In this document: piece after piece, positions 1 through 6,649 of the stretch
Numbering within the stretch: position 1 is the first letter of the stretch
How the letters are laid out: every line of letters starts with the position of its first letter
Origin: an uncultured Elusimicrobiales bacterium
GTDB taxonomy: Bacteria; Elusimicrobiota; Elusimicrobia; Elusimicrobiales; Elusimicrobiaceae
Assembly (NCBI GenBank): GCA_934644855.1
Contig: CAKUDJ010000047.1
Coordinates: forward strand, 1-6,649
Length of the DNA: 6,649 nt
Reading direction: 5' to 3'
Made by a program: the position numbers and the translations under genes
Notes under the pieces: generated by a model
The model's database searches: none
Told to the model about the DNA's origin: nothing
What the model saw: the letters and a program-made list of their open reading frames with translations, nothing else

Positions 1-88
1 CTTAGTAGGGGCGCGGTGTGGCTGAATGCCACATAAGCCCCTAGGGACCGACCAGACGGCCAAATGTGGAAAAATGTGGCCCATTAAA
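1..88. other. Non-coding region with nested GC-rich stem-loop, function unknown
   Basis: No credible reading frame crosses this stretch on either strand. TAGGGGC (6-12) pairs exactly with GCCCCTA (37-43). Inside it TGTGGC (17-22) pairs with GCCACA (28-33) around the loop TGAAT. There is no T run on either side, so it is not an ordinary terminator. A weaker GGCCA/TGGCC pairing spans 58-81. It does not match the tRNA, tmRNA, SRP RNA or RNase P signatures I know. It could be the edge of a structured RNA or of a neighbouring gene's leader or trailer. Confidence 0.3.
62..79. repeat. Tandem 8-bp direct repeat AAATGTGG
   Basis: AAATGTGG occurs at 62-69 and again at 72-79, separated by AA. Each copy abuts a GGCC-containing edge (58-61 and 78-81), so the repeat also forms the loop of a weak hairpin. 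It lies beyond the comF terminator in non-coding DNA. No known function is recognised, and a chance match is possible for so short a unit. Confidence 0.4.
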
Positions 89-129
89 ACGCAAACAGAA
101 AGCAAAATATTATTTTCCTTTCTGTGCGT
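89..129 (-). terminator. Hairpin terminator at the end of the sprA-comF operon
   Basis: On the minus strand, 36 nt after the comF stop, ACGCA (129-125) plus CAGAAAG (124-118) pair with CTTTCTG (102-96) and TGCGT (93-89), leaving a two-base TT bulge. The loop region AAAATA-A-TATTTT can itself pair after a G-G mismatch, lengthening the stem. The exit side reads GTTTTAATGG, a short U tail, so termination is plausible but weaker than at the 6367-6401 site. Its position right after comF supports the operon ending here. Confidence 0.65.
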
Positions 130-165
130 TAATCTCTAAAGCCTACCACCAGCCGTTATCATCCA

Positions 166-912
166 TTAGGGCTCGCGGGCCAGGGTGTAGGCTATCACTC
201 TCTTTGCTCCCCCCTCCCTCAACGCCTGCGCACACCCCTCCAGCGTCGCCCCCGTCGTCGCCACATCATCTATCAGTAAAACCGTTTTCCCGCGCACGTC
301 CGCCGTGGCGGCAAACGCGCCGGCCATATTATCCAACCGCTCCTGGCGGTGCAATTTGGCTTGTGCGGCCGTATCCCGCACGCGCACCAAACAGCGGCTT
401 TCCTCCGGCAAATGCACCGCCCTGGCAAACGCCCGGGCCAACAGTTCCGCCTGGTTATACCCGCGCCATTTCTGCCGTTTGGGATATAACGGCACCGGGA
501 CAACCACCTGCGCCTCCGCCAATTCCGGCAACTCCTTAAACCGTTGGGCCATTTGCGCGCCCAAATAGTCCGCCAGAAACGCATAGCCGGAATACTTAAA
601 CGCATGAATCAGCGCGCGGCTCTGCGGGCCGAACAGCCAGGCGGAGCGAATCACTTTACACTTAAATTTTTTACCTTTACTTCCGCGGCACCGCGCACAA
701 TGCGCCCCGCCGGACGGCAAAACCGTTCCGCAGCGTTGGCAAATAAGCGGCCCCGGCACACGCACCGCGCCACGGCAAGCCGGGCAAAGCGGGTCCGCAT
801 ACCTAAAGGGCAAATCGGCCCCGCACGCAAAACAAGTACGCGGGAACAGAATATGTAAAAGGAGTTCCCCCGCAAACCGGGCCGTAGGAAGTAGTTTTTT
901 AGCGCTCATCAT
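166..912 (-). CDS. comF: ComF-family phosphoribosyltransferase-like protein with zinc-ribbon N-terminus
   Basis: This cytoplasmic protein of 248 aa has the usual ComF/GntX length. The N-terminal part has four CxxC pairs (Cys27/30, 43/46, 58/61, 72/75), the expected zinc-ribbon ligands. The C-terminal part is a type I phosphoribosyltransferase fold. It includes VPVPLYPKRQKWRGYNQAE at about 138-156, a family hallmark; R..T..Q..L.R..R..N in the 177-195 stretch; and the PRPP-binding loop VLLIDDVATTGAT at 211-223 with its Asp-Asp pair intact. ComF proteins are needed for natural transformation in several bacteria, apparently at single-stranded DNA handling after uptake, but no defined enzymatic reaction is established. 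The start is the Met-Met pair at 912/909, just after the sprA stop. An upstream ATG at 978 would overlap sprA by about 60 nt and add residues unlike the family. There is no clear Shine-Dalgarno, so expression probably depends on coupling to sprA. Confidence 0.93.
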   Translation of the reverse strand: MMSAKKLLPTARFAGELLLHILFPRTCFACGADLPFRYADPLCPACRGAVRVPGPLICQRCGTVLPSGGAHCARCRGSKGKKFKCKVIRSAWLFGPQSRALIHAFKYSGYAFLADYLGAQMAQRFKELPELAEAQVVVPVPLYPKRQKWRGYNQAELLARAFARAVHLPEESRCLVRVRDTAAQAKLHRQERLDNMAGAFAATADVRGKTVLLIDDVATTGATLEGCAQALREGGAKRVIAYTLAREP

Positions 913-916
913 AGCA

Positions 917-3900
917 TTAAAATTGTACCGTAATATTGGCGGCAAAATTGTAGGAATCGTAATCTTCCGTGCGCACATACGCGTGTTTTAAGCGCGTGTA
1001 TCCGCCGGAAACATTAAAACGCAAATTTTGGGACATTTCATAATCCAGCGAAGTGGTTAAATCATATTTTTCATAGTTATCGCTCACTTCCACCGGGGAA
1101 GATTTGTCCGTATAGCTGATACTGGTGTTCCAAATCACGCGGTTGGTGGCGTTGTAAACGCGGTTGATAAACGGCAGACGCACCCCGCGCGGGATGTTAA
1201 AATCCAAACGCATATTTAAGCTGGGGGTGGTTGTTTTGGTACTTTCGTTGAGTTTGCCCACCAACCATTTTTCGTGCGTGCTATGCACCAGTTTGGGCGT
1301 TAAACGCATAGAGCCGATATAAAAAGAGGTCTGGGCGGATACGTCGGTATCGTCGTAGCGTTCCAAACTGGTATGGGCGCGCAAGTCGGTAGAGTCGGAT
1401 GTTTTGCGCGTATAATTCACCACGCTGTCAAAAAAATTAAACAGCATAAAGCGCAGGTCACCGCCGTAAGCAGTTTGGTCTTTGTCTTCGGCCTTTTCCG
1501 TTTCCTGCTTGATTAAACTATACCGCAATTTAAGGTTGGTAGAGCTTAACCAAGACCCGGCATAAAAGAATTTTTCCAGGTCAGAAATGGAAAACACCAA
1601 ATCCGGCAACGTCTGGCTGACGGAGTCATACTCCGTGCCGGTTTGGTTGTTGGTTTGGGTGGTGTAGCTGAAGTTGTTAATAACGGAAATGGTTTTAAGC
1701 GGAGCAACCGCGCCGTTAAATTCATAGCGGGAAAGCGGGCTCCACCGTTGGGAAGATGTAAACGTATCGCGCAGCGTCATGGTATTGCGGTATCCGTAGC
1801 GCCCCACACCGTGCATGGAGCTGCGTATCCATAATTCTTTGCGGGAATCAAAGCCGCTGTCCACATCACTCCAGGAGTCCGCGTCCTGCACGCGGAACGC
1901 GTTGGAAATAACAAACGTGCTGAATAATTTACTGTTGGGCATTAGTTCGTTCCCGTTTAAGGTAAGCGAAATCCCGCCGTCCGCGCTGCGGTTAATGGAT
2001 TTAACATCCCCAATACCCACCGTTTCCCGCGCGCCGGAAGCCGTGACGGTTTTGGCCGTTAAGTTGTTATTTTCGGTAGTGGAAATGTTGTAGCTGAAAG
2101 ACGGCGCAAGCCAGAAGGCTACCTTCCACGTACTGGTGAACCCGGTGCTTTGATTGAGGGCTTTGGGGTATTTGTTATATTGGGTCGTGCCGCCCGAGTA
2201 GGCGGTGCGTTCTTCGGTACTTTTGGAAAGGTTATAACTGGGTACAAAGTTAAAATTATCCGTAGGCTGATAATTTACTTTCACATTCATTTTTTGGGTG
2301 TCTTCGTCCGTATTATAGTTGGACGCGGAGTGCATGGATTTATCGTAATCAATTTTGGCATTGGTAAAATAATATCCGGCATTAATATTTTTGAAGGTCT
2401 GCGCCGTATGGCTTACGCTTACGCCGTAGGTACGGGCGTCGTCTTTGCGTTTAAGCAAATTATAATCGGCGGTTTCCAACGTATACTCCAACCCAACTTT
2501 GGGCAAATTATCTTTGATAAAATCCCCGCGTACCACGGCGCGTTGGCGTTCCACCTTGCCTTTATCTAACAGGCTGACGGTGTTGTAATCGGTCGTGTCC
2601 TCAATACTGGGGGTGATAATGGTGCTGCGCGTGAGGGTGGCCTGCATGGGGAATTCTTCTATTTTGTCCACTTTTACAAAATATTCTTCTTCCGTAGTTT
2701 CCTGGTTTTTGGAAACGGAAAGCGGCGTTTCAAAATTATCGTCTTTATGTTTGTATTTGGCCCCGGCGCTGCCCCAACCGTCCCACTTAACGGCCATTTC
2801 GCCTTTATACGCTTCGCCGCGTTGGATAATGGCTTGCGCCAAGTGAATCACGTTGAGCCACACATTCCCCGCCGAGCCCGTCTGCCCGGCCCCTTTTTGC
2901 ACCCCGGACACCATTAAGCTGACTTTCTTAAAATTCATCACGCCGCCTGTTTTGCGGTGGCGGTATACTTTTACCCCATAAGAAGCGTCAGAGGCGTCTT
3001 CAAACGCATCCGGGATAGCATCCCCGTTTGTATCCACCATATTTAAGGAAATTAAACGCCAACCCGTGTAATCCAACGGCACGACTACTTTGTCGTAATT
3101 TTCTTCCGTACCTACTTTTAGGAAGAACTGGGAGCCGGCATTGGCCGCCTTACTGTGCAGTAAAAAGCGCATTTGCTTATGTTGGGTAAAATCCATAGTG
3201 GAAAAGTTGCGGCTGGCGTAGCGCTCCCCGGTCAAATCGGGCGGGGCGGCGGAGTCGTTCACTTCCGGCAATGCGGTAGTATTAAACGTGATATTTAAGG
3301 CTTGGTCTTTGGCGTTGGCGGAGTCCGTGGCTTCTTTTAAGTTATCAATAGAGCCGTACAGATAGTTAAACACTTCTTTGCCGTCGCCGGAGGCGCTGAA
3401 AATAGGCTCATAGGCGGCGTTATCCATGTTGTTAATGCCCGCCACCTGAAACTCGTTCGGGTCCGTACCGTCCGGCACATTCCAGGCCGTGCCGGACAAC
3501 GCCACCGTGGCAATTTTAATTTGCCCTTTGGTGGCGGTGTTGGGGCCTTTTTTAAGGGTAATACGCAAGTGGCGCACGGCAGTCCATTTGCTTTTATCCG
3601 CCGAGGGAATATTCAGCGGGGTCACAAAGGTTTTCCAACCGTTAAAATTAATTTCCCCGTCTGTTAGCCCGGTAATGGGCGTGTTCATCCCCGCCGATAC
3701 CCCCGTAAAACCGAAGTTTCCGCCCACGGTAGAATCTTCCCCGTCCATTTTATTATTGCCGTTCAAGTCCTGCGTATCAATGCGTCCGTTGGGTTGGGAT
3801 TCCGGGTTATACACATTGTTTACAAACGGGTTATAGCGGTGGAGCGTGTCGTCCGGGTCTTTGTATTCCCAACCGACGTCTTCACTGGGGGCCAAACTTT

Positions 3901-6292
3901 TGCGGCACAAAACATCTTCCGTCTTAGGCGCGCCGGTGGCGCATTGGGTATCCATACCGCCGCTGTTATCGGAATCTTCGTTAATATTACCGAAGGTCAC
4001 GTTAATTTGCGGGCCGTTCGTTTGGCCTTTTACGGTCAAATCAAAAGAGGTTTTATCGGACAAATCCACCCCGCTGGCGGAAAGCGGATAGACGATAGAA
4101 ACTTCGTCATGTCCCGCGTATGCCCCAGAGGCTTTGGAAAAATCATAATTCAGCACTAAAACTTGTTGTTTATCGTTGGAATTTCCAATTGCGTTGGGGT
4201 TGATTTCCAGCGAAGACACATCCTGCGTATCCCACGCCAAACTGCCCCAAAAGGCGGGTTTGTTGTTCGGGTTGGCGGCAATAATCCACTCCCTAAAAAT
4301 TTTGGAGCCGGCGGTTTGGATGCTTGTTTCGTTCATGCTGTCCACCATGGCATAGCCGAATTGGTTGGGATTACTGCGCGATTGGGCCACCTCCGCGCCA
4401 AAGTCTACCGATACCGCCTCCGAAAGTTTAATGTCTTTGCCGTTAATATCCGCCCCGTACACTAACAAATCCTTGCTGTAATTGCCCACCTGCGGCACGG
4501 AAGACGGTTTATCCCACCCTTCTTGCAAGACGGTGGCGCCCATTTTGATTTTATCCCATAATTTATAATCCAACCGCCCGCCAATCACGGAGTTATTGGA
4601 ACTGCTGCCGTTGAGGGTATCGTACGTAATATCAATCACGGAAGAATCCGTAATATCATCCCCCTTGTAAAAAGTGATAAAGCCGGAGGCGTAATCAATA
4701 TAATAATCATTATTGCGGGTTAATTTGCGCCCGTTGAGTTTGACGGTTTCTGATTGGACGACAATGTCCGCCTCAATAAAATACGTCTTTACCTTGGAAG
4801 TATATTCCACCTTAAACGTGCGGTTGTACGAGGAAACAGGCGTTGTTTTATACAAAGAGGCATCCGCAAAGCGTTCCTGCAAGTAAAAAACACCGTTGTC
4901 AAAATCCATAACAATATTGGTGGGATAAGTAAGGGTAGAGCCGCTAGAAGTGGAAATGGCAATTTCTTGCCCGTTCGCATCCATTACCCGCAGTAAAAAA
5001 TTACCTTTACCGTTATCTTTGGTAATCTGTTGGGTCCCCAAAGAATAATACGTTTTCAGTTCCAGTTTATTGGCGGTTTCGTTGGCGGAGCCCGCCACAA
5101 TTTTATCGTTTGCCGTTTTAATGAGTTTAATATCTCCGGCGGTACCCATAACCTGGCTCAAGCGGTTGCCCGTCGTGCCTACATAGTCCACCGCCAACAC
5201 ACTTTCCGCCGTAATGGTGCGCTTAAATTGAATAATACCGCTGGCGTAATCTACCGTATAATCGGTACCGCGGGTCAGCAAACGCCATTTGGCACTATAC
5301 GTTCCTCCACCCATAACGTCGGAAGCGGTGCGCGTGATAGGCACAAAGTCGTTATCGGAATTATTGGCATCCAAATAAATTTCTTCCGTGCCGGAGGAAA
5401 TACCGCCCATGAAAGAACGCCAGTTGTTGTAGACGGCAATATCCACCGTATTGGCCCCGGTAGTATCCGGCTTGATATTGCCGCCGAAGGTTAAATCGTA
5501 ATAAGTGCGGCGTTTATAGTCCGCGTCCGACAAGGTGGAAATAGCCAGCACACTGCTTCCGACGAATTGCTTTTGCTTACTGGACCCTTTGGTTTGGGAG
5601 CCAATCAGCCGCACATCCAAATCTTTATGCTGCAAGTGCATTTTGGCCCCGAACAACTGCTTTTGATAGGTAATAAACTCCGTTTCCGGCAGGGATAAAT
5701 CAATATCCCCGAATTCCGCCAACTGCACCAGTTCCCCCGGCTTACCGCGGTACGCCACGGAAATCGTTTTTTCTTCCTCGCGTTGGTCGTCGTAGTCAAT
5801 ATCCACAAATACGCGGTCCAAAATTTTACCCTGCATTTTTAATTGGAGTTCCTGCTGCATGGTATTGCTGGACGTGTCGCGTTCTTCGGTAGAGTTATTT
5901 TTATCCTCTTTGTATCTTTTGGCTTCCATTTTGAAACCCAACACATAGCGCCCCGTCAAAGCAATACTGGTTCCGTACAGCGGGAGTGACAGCGTGGGGT
6001 TGAGCAAGGTTAAGTCCGGGATAGGTTCCGGGTCTTTATCCAACTTATACGCACCTTCTACGGCGGTGACCGCCTGGCGCCAAAAAGCATTGGTGTATTT
6101 AAGCAGTTGGGCATCATCCGGCGTATCGGGGATTTCCAGGGCTTTTTCCTCGGCCGCTTGTTGGTCTTCGGCAAAAATATCGTATTGGGATTTATCCACC
6201 AGGCTATACGGCAGGTCCTCCGCCCGGAGTTGGGACGGAAGCATAAACTGGGTAATTAGCACAAGGCTTATAAGCAGCCGGGGAATCTTCAT
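917..6292 (-). CDS. sprA: SprA/Sov-like giant outer-membrane translocon protein (type IX secretion family)
   Basis: The predicted role is the outer-membrane channel through which T9SS cargo leaves the periplasm. This follows from family knowledge, not from cargo seen here. Residues are numbered from the Met at 6292 (1791 aa). Residues 1-24 form a signal peptide (MKIPRLLISLVLITQ..., likely cleavage after LRA, mature from EDLPYS). SprA-like features follow in order: NPTLSLPLYG near 98-107; a VDIDYDD strand near 163-169; GDIDLSLPETEF...QLFGAK at about 195-217, matching the family's 'GNVSLPL...QSLFGIK' block; ADYKRRTYYD at 257-266; and two DYxxDYASGxIxF modules at about 341-370 and 512-557. The central part (about 740-1110) carries NINEDSDNSGG, TQDLNGNNKMDGED and DTNGDAIPDAFED acidic loops. 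The first two resemble the 'ISED' and 'TEDINRDNTLNE' blocks I recall from SprA. From about 1156 to the end are alternating beta strands ending in ...NITVQF, a typical outer-membrane barrel terminus. The frame is intact. It is some 600 aa shorter than Bacteroidota SprA. An alternative start at 6310 would add MRYFFP. Family assignment is fairly sure; actual secretion activity is inferred. Confidence 0.8.
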   Translation of the reverse strand: MKIPRLLISLVLITQFMLPSQLRAEDLPYSLVDKSQYDIFAEDQQAAEEKALEIPDTPDDAQLLKYTNAFWRQAVTAVEGAYKLDKDPEPIPDLTLLNPTLSLPLYGTSIALTGRYVLGFKMEAKRYKEDKNNSTEERDTSSNTMQQELQLKMQGKILDRVFVDIDYDDQREEEKTISVAYRGKPGELVQLAEFGDIDLSLPETEFITYQKQLFGAKMHLQHKDLDVRLIGSQTKGSSKQKQFVGSSVLAISTLSDADYKRRTYYDLTFGGNIKPDTTGANTVDIAVYNNWRSFMGGISSGTEEIYLDANNSDNDFVPITRTASDVMGGGTYSAKWRLLTRGTDYTVDYASGIIQFKRTITAESVLAVDYVGTTGNRLSQVMGTAGDIKLIKTANDKIVAGSANETANKLELKTYYSLGTQQITKDNGKGNFLLRVMDANGQEIAISTSSGSTLTYPTNIVMDFDNGVFYLQERFADASLYKTTPVSSYNRTFKVEYTSKVKTYFIEADIVVQSETVKLNGRKLTRNNDYYIDYASGFITFYKGDDITDSSVIDITYDTLNGSSSNNSVIGGRLDYKLWDKIKMGATVLQEGWDKPSSVPQVGNYSKDLLVYGADINGKDIKLSEAVSVDFGAEVAQSRSNPNQFGYAMVDSMNETSIQTAGSKIFREWIIAANPNNKPAFWGSLAWDTQDVSSLEINPNAIGNSNDKQQVLVLNYDFSKASGAYAGHDEVSIVYPLSASGVDLSDKTSFDLTVKGQTNGPQINVTFGNINEDSDNSGGMDTQCATGAPKTEDVLCRKSLAPSEDVGWEYKDPDDTLHRYNPFVNNVYNPESQPNGRIDTQDLNGNNKMDGEDSTVGGNFGFTGVSAGMNTPITGLTDGEINFNGWKTFVTPLNIPSADKSKWTAVRHLRITLKKGPNTATKGQIKIATVALSGTAWNVPDGTDPNEFQVAGINNMDNAAYEPIFSASGDGKEVFNYLYGSIDNLKEATDSANAKDQALNITFNTTALPEVNDSAAPPDLTGERYASRNFSTMDFTQHKQMRFLLHSKAANAGSQFFLKVGTEENYDKVVVPLDYTGWRLISLNMVDTNGDAIPDAFEDASDASYGVKVYRHRKTGGVMNFKKVSLMVSGVQKGAGQTGSAGNVWLNVIHLAQAIIQRGEAYKGEMAVKWDGWGSAGAKYKHKDDNFETPLSVSKNQETTEEEYFVKVDKIEEFPMQATLTRSTIITPSIEDTTDYNTVSLLDKGKVERQRAVVRGDFIKDNLPKVGLEYTLETADYNLLKRKDDARTYGVSVSHTAQTFKNINAGYYFTNAKIDYDKSMHSASNYNTDEDTQKMNVKVNYQPTDNFNFVPSYNLSKSTEERTAYSGGTTQYNKYPKALNQSTGFTSTWKVAFWLAPSFSYNISTTENNNLTAKTVTASGARETVGIGDVKSINRSADGGISLTLNGNELMPNSKLFSTFVISNAFRVQDADSWSDVDSGFDSRKELWIRSSMHGVGRYGYRNTMTLRDTFTSSQRWSPLSRYEFNGAVAPLKTISVINNFSYTTQTNNQTGTEYDSVSQTLPDLVFSISDLEKFFYAGSWLSSTNLKLRYSLIKQETEKAEDKDQTAYGGDLRFMLFNFFDSVVNYTRKTSDSTDLRAHTSLERYDDTDVSAQTSFYIGSMRLTPKLVHSTHEKWLVGKLNESTKTTTPSLNMRLDFNIPRGVRLPFINRVYNATNRVIWNTSISYTDKSSPVEVSDNYEKYDLTTSLDYEMSQNLRFNVSGGYTRLKHAYVRTEDYDSYNFAANITVQF
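6232..6292 (-). other. Signal peptide region and start choice of the SprA-like protein
   Basis: Two in-frame ATGs exist, at 6310 and 6292. The 6292 start gives a classic Sec signal peptide: K and R in the first five residues, the hydrophobic core LLISLVLITQFML, and a cleavage-compatible LRA at residues 22-24 followed by acidic ED. A GAGG Shine-Dalgarno-like motif (6305-6308, complement strand) lies 12 nt upstream, which is rather far. The 6310 start has only GGA three bases upstream, which is too close, and would place MRYFFP before the charged n-region. I prefer 6292. Either start keeps the export signal. Confidence 0.6.
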
Positions 6293-6366
6293 GGGGAAAA
6301 AATACCTCATTTTCCATTCTATGAAATTTAGCCGCTCTTTGCCGATAATTTTATCGTACGCGCGCG
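6293..6366 (-). promoter_or_regulatory. Presumed promoter/leader region of the sprA-comF operon
   Basis: Because a terminator closes the upstream unit, the operon promoter should lie in this short stretch. A TAGAAT box (6316-6321, complement strand) could serve as -10. It would put transcription start near 6309, inside the 6310 ATG codon, which favours translation from 6292. A second AT-rich option is TAAATT (6325-6330). No convincing TTGACA-like -35 is seen at 16-18 bp from either, so the sigma-factor class is undetermined. A 14-bp inverted repeat lies just upstream at 6343-6356. Confidence 0.35.
6343..6356. repeat. Perfect 14-bp inverted repeat CGATAA-TT-TTATCG upstream of sprA
   Basis: Arms at 6343-6348 and 6351-6356 are exact reverse complements separated by two Ts. 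The repeat lies about 22 bp upstream of the possible -10 box, where a dimeric regulator could bind. It is immediately followed by the short palindromic runs CGTACG (6355-6360) and CGCGCG (6361-6366). The stem is too short and AT-rich to act as a terminator. An operator role is inference only. Confidence 0.3.
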
Positions 6367-6401
6367 AAAAAAGCCCCGGAAAAAACCGTATTCCGGGGCT
6401 T
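6367..6401 (-). terminator. Intrinsic terminator after the upstream gene
   Basis: Read on the minus strand, an 11-bp perfect stem (AAGCCCCGGAA at 6401-6391 pairing with TTCCGGGGCTT at 6381-6371) encloses a 9-nt loop and runs into six consecutive Ts (6372-6367). This is a strong Rho-independent terminator for the gene ending at 6427. On the plus strand the stem is followed only by TGTTT, so termination is expected mainly for minus-strand transcripts. Confidence 0.92.
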
Positions 6402-6426
6402 GTTTAACACGTACTGTCAAAACGGC

Positions 6427-6649
6427 TTATTGGGGAATGGTATAAGAAACACTCCGTGTCGGCGCACCATGCTCCACAATGCGGAACACCAGGGTATCCC
6501 CTTTGCGCAGTTCAAACGGGCCGAAAGCCCCTTCTGCGTGCTCGTAAGAAAAAGGCTTATACAAACGGTTTACTTCTACGGTATATATCCACTCGCCGTT
6601 GCGGTACAAAGACATACTGGCAATACTTTCGGTAATTTCAATTTGCATA
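6427..6649 (-). CDS. C-terminal end of an unrecognised beta-rich protein (probably truncated by the window edge)
   Basis: An open frame enters from the right edge and stops at TAA (6427-6429), giving 73 visible residues from an ATG at 6648. That ATG lies one base from the edge, so it may be an internal methionine. The residues alternate hydrophobic and polar in beta-strand fashion (SMSLYRNGEWIYTVEV; LRKGDTLVFRIVEHG; RSVSYTIPQ), with no cysteine, membrane segment or catalytic motif. This fits the last strands of a beta-sandwich or Ig-like domain of an exported or structural protein, but I do not recognise a family. An intrinsic terminator begins 26 nt after the stop, so this gene belongs to a transcription unit separate from sprA. 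Confidence 0.6.
   Translation of the reverse strand, partial: MQIEITESIASMSLYRNGEWIYTVEVNRLYKPFSYEHAEGAFGPFELRKGDTLVFRIVEHGAPTRSVSYTIPQ

Noticed and set aside
6..43. Stem-loop considered as a tRNA arm or a terminator
   Set aside because: There is no cloverleaf, T-loop GTTCRA or CCA context, and no T run on either side of the stem.
66..539. Plus-strand open frame of 157 codons, rich in Pro/Ala, overlapping comF
   Set aside because: It is antisense to the well-supported comF gene. Its proline-rich low-complexity composition is a by-product of GC-rich antisense codons, and no family motif is present.
273..605. Minus-strand alternative frame inside comF (110 codons)
   Set aside because: It is a shifted frame of comF. 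The Trp/Arg/Cys-rich composition is typical of a shadow frame, while the comF frame itself carries all conserved motifs.
913..978. Extended comF start at 978 (22 extra residues)
   Set aside because: It would overlap the sprA 3' end, and the added residues do not resemble ComF N-termini. The Met-Met at 912/909 immediately precedes the usual N-terminal helix and first CxxC.
2150..2569. Plus-strand open frame of 139 codons with hydrophobic Ile/Gly/Phe runs
   Set aside because: It lies antisense within the sprA barrel region. The apparent hydrophobicity mirrors the polar beta-strand codons of the real gene, and there is no ribosome site or homology.
5030..5494. Plus-strand open frame of 154 codons
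   Set aside because: It is an antisense shadow of the SprA N-terminal domain, where the minus frame has recognisable family blocks.

Overview
The window is a compact, all-minus-strand stretch from a Gram-negative (diderm) bacterium of intermediate GC, roughly 48-49% by eye. The diderm call rests on the main gene: a 5.4-kb reading frame for a very large outer-membrane protein with a signal peptide, many amphipathic beta strands and a terminal phenylalanine. Its sequence features match the SprA/Sov family, the outer-membrane translocon of the type IX secretion system (T9SS), best known in Bacteroidota. At about 1.79 thousand residues it is clearly shorter than the roughly 2,400-residue Bacteroidota proteins. 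Together with the ComF neighbour, this suggests a divergent lineage (other FCB-group phyla or Elusimicrobiota are my candidates). The phylum cannot be fixed from this window.

Layout, read in the direction of transcription (right to left). (1) 6649-6427: the C-terminal end, or less likely the whole, of an unrecognised beta-rich protein. (2) 6401-6367: a textbook intrinsic terminator closing that upstream unit. (3) About 6366-6293: the promoter/leader region of the large gene, with a perfect 14-bp inverted repeat and a possible -10 box. (4) 6292-917: the SprA-like translocon gene. (5) 912-166: a ComF-family phosphoribosyltransferase with an N-terminal double CxxC zinc-ribbon region, starting 4 nt after the sprA stop and so probably co-transcribed and translationally coupled. 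(6) 129-89: a long hairpin with a modest U tail, the likely end of the sprA-comF operon. (7) 1-88: non-coding sequence with a nested GC-rich stem-loop and a tandem 8-bp repeat, of unknown role.

The two complete genes have no known direct functional connection. SprA-type proteins pass folded cargo across the outer membrane. ComF proteins are cytoplasmic and associated with DNA uptake/competence in several bacteria. No other T9SS component (PorV, GldK-N, PorX/Y), mobile element, CRISPR array, tRNA or rRNA is visible. The main point of interest is the compact SprA homologue itself, with a single cysteine pair and several acidic Asp/Asn loops in its central portion.
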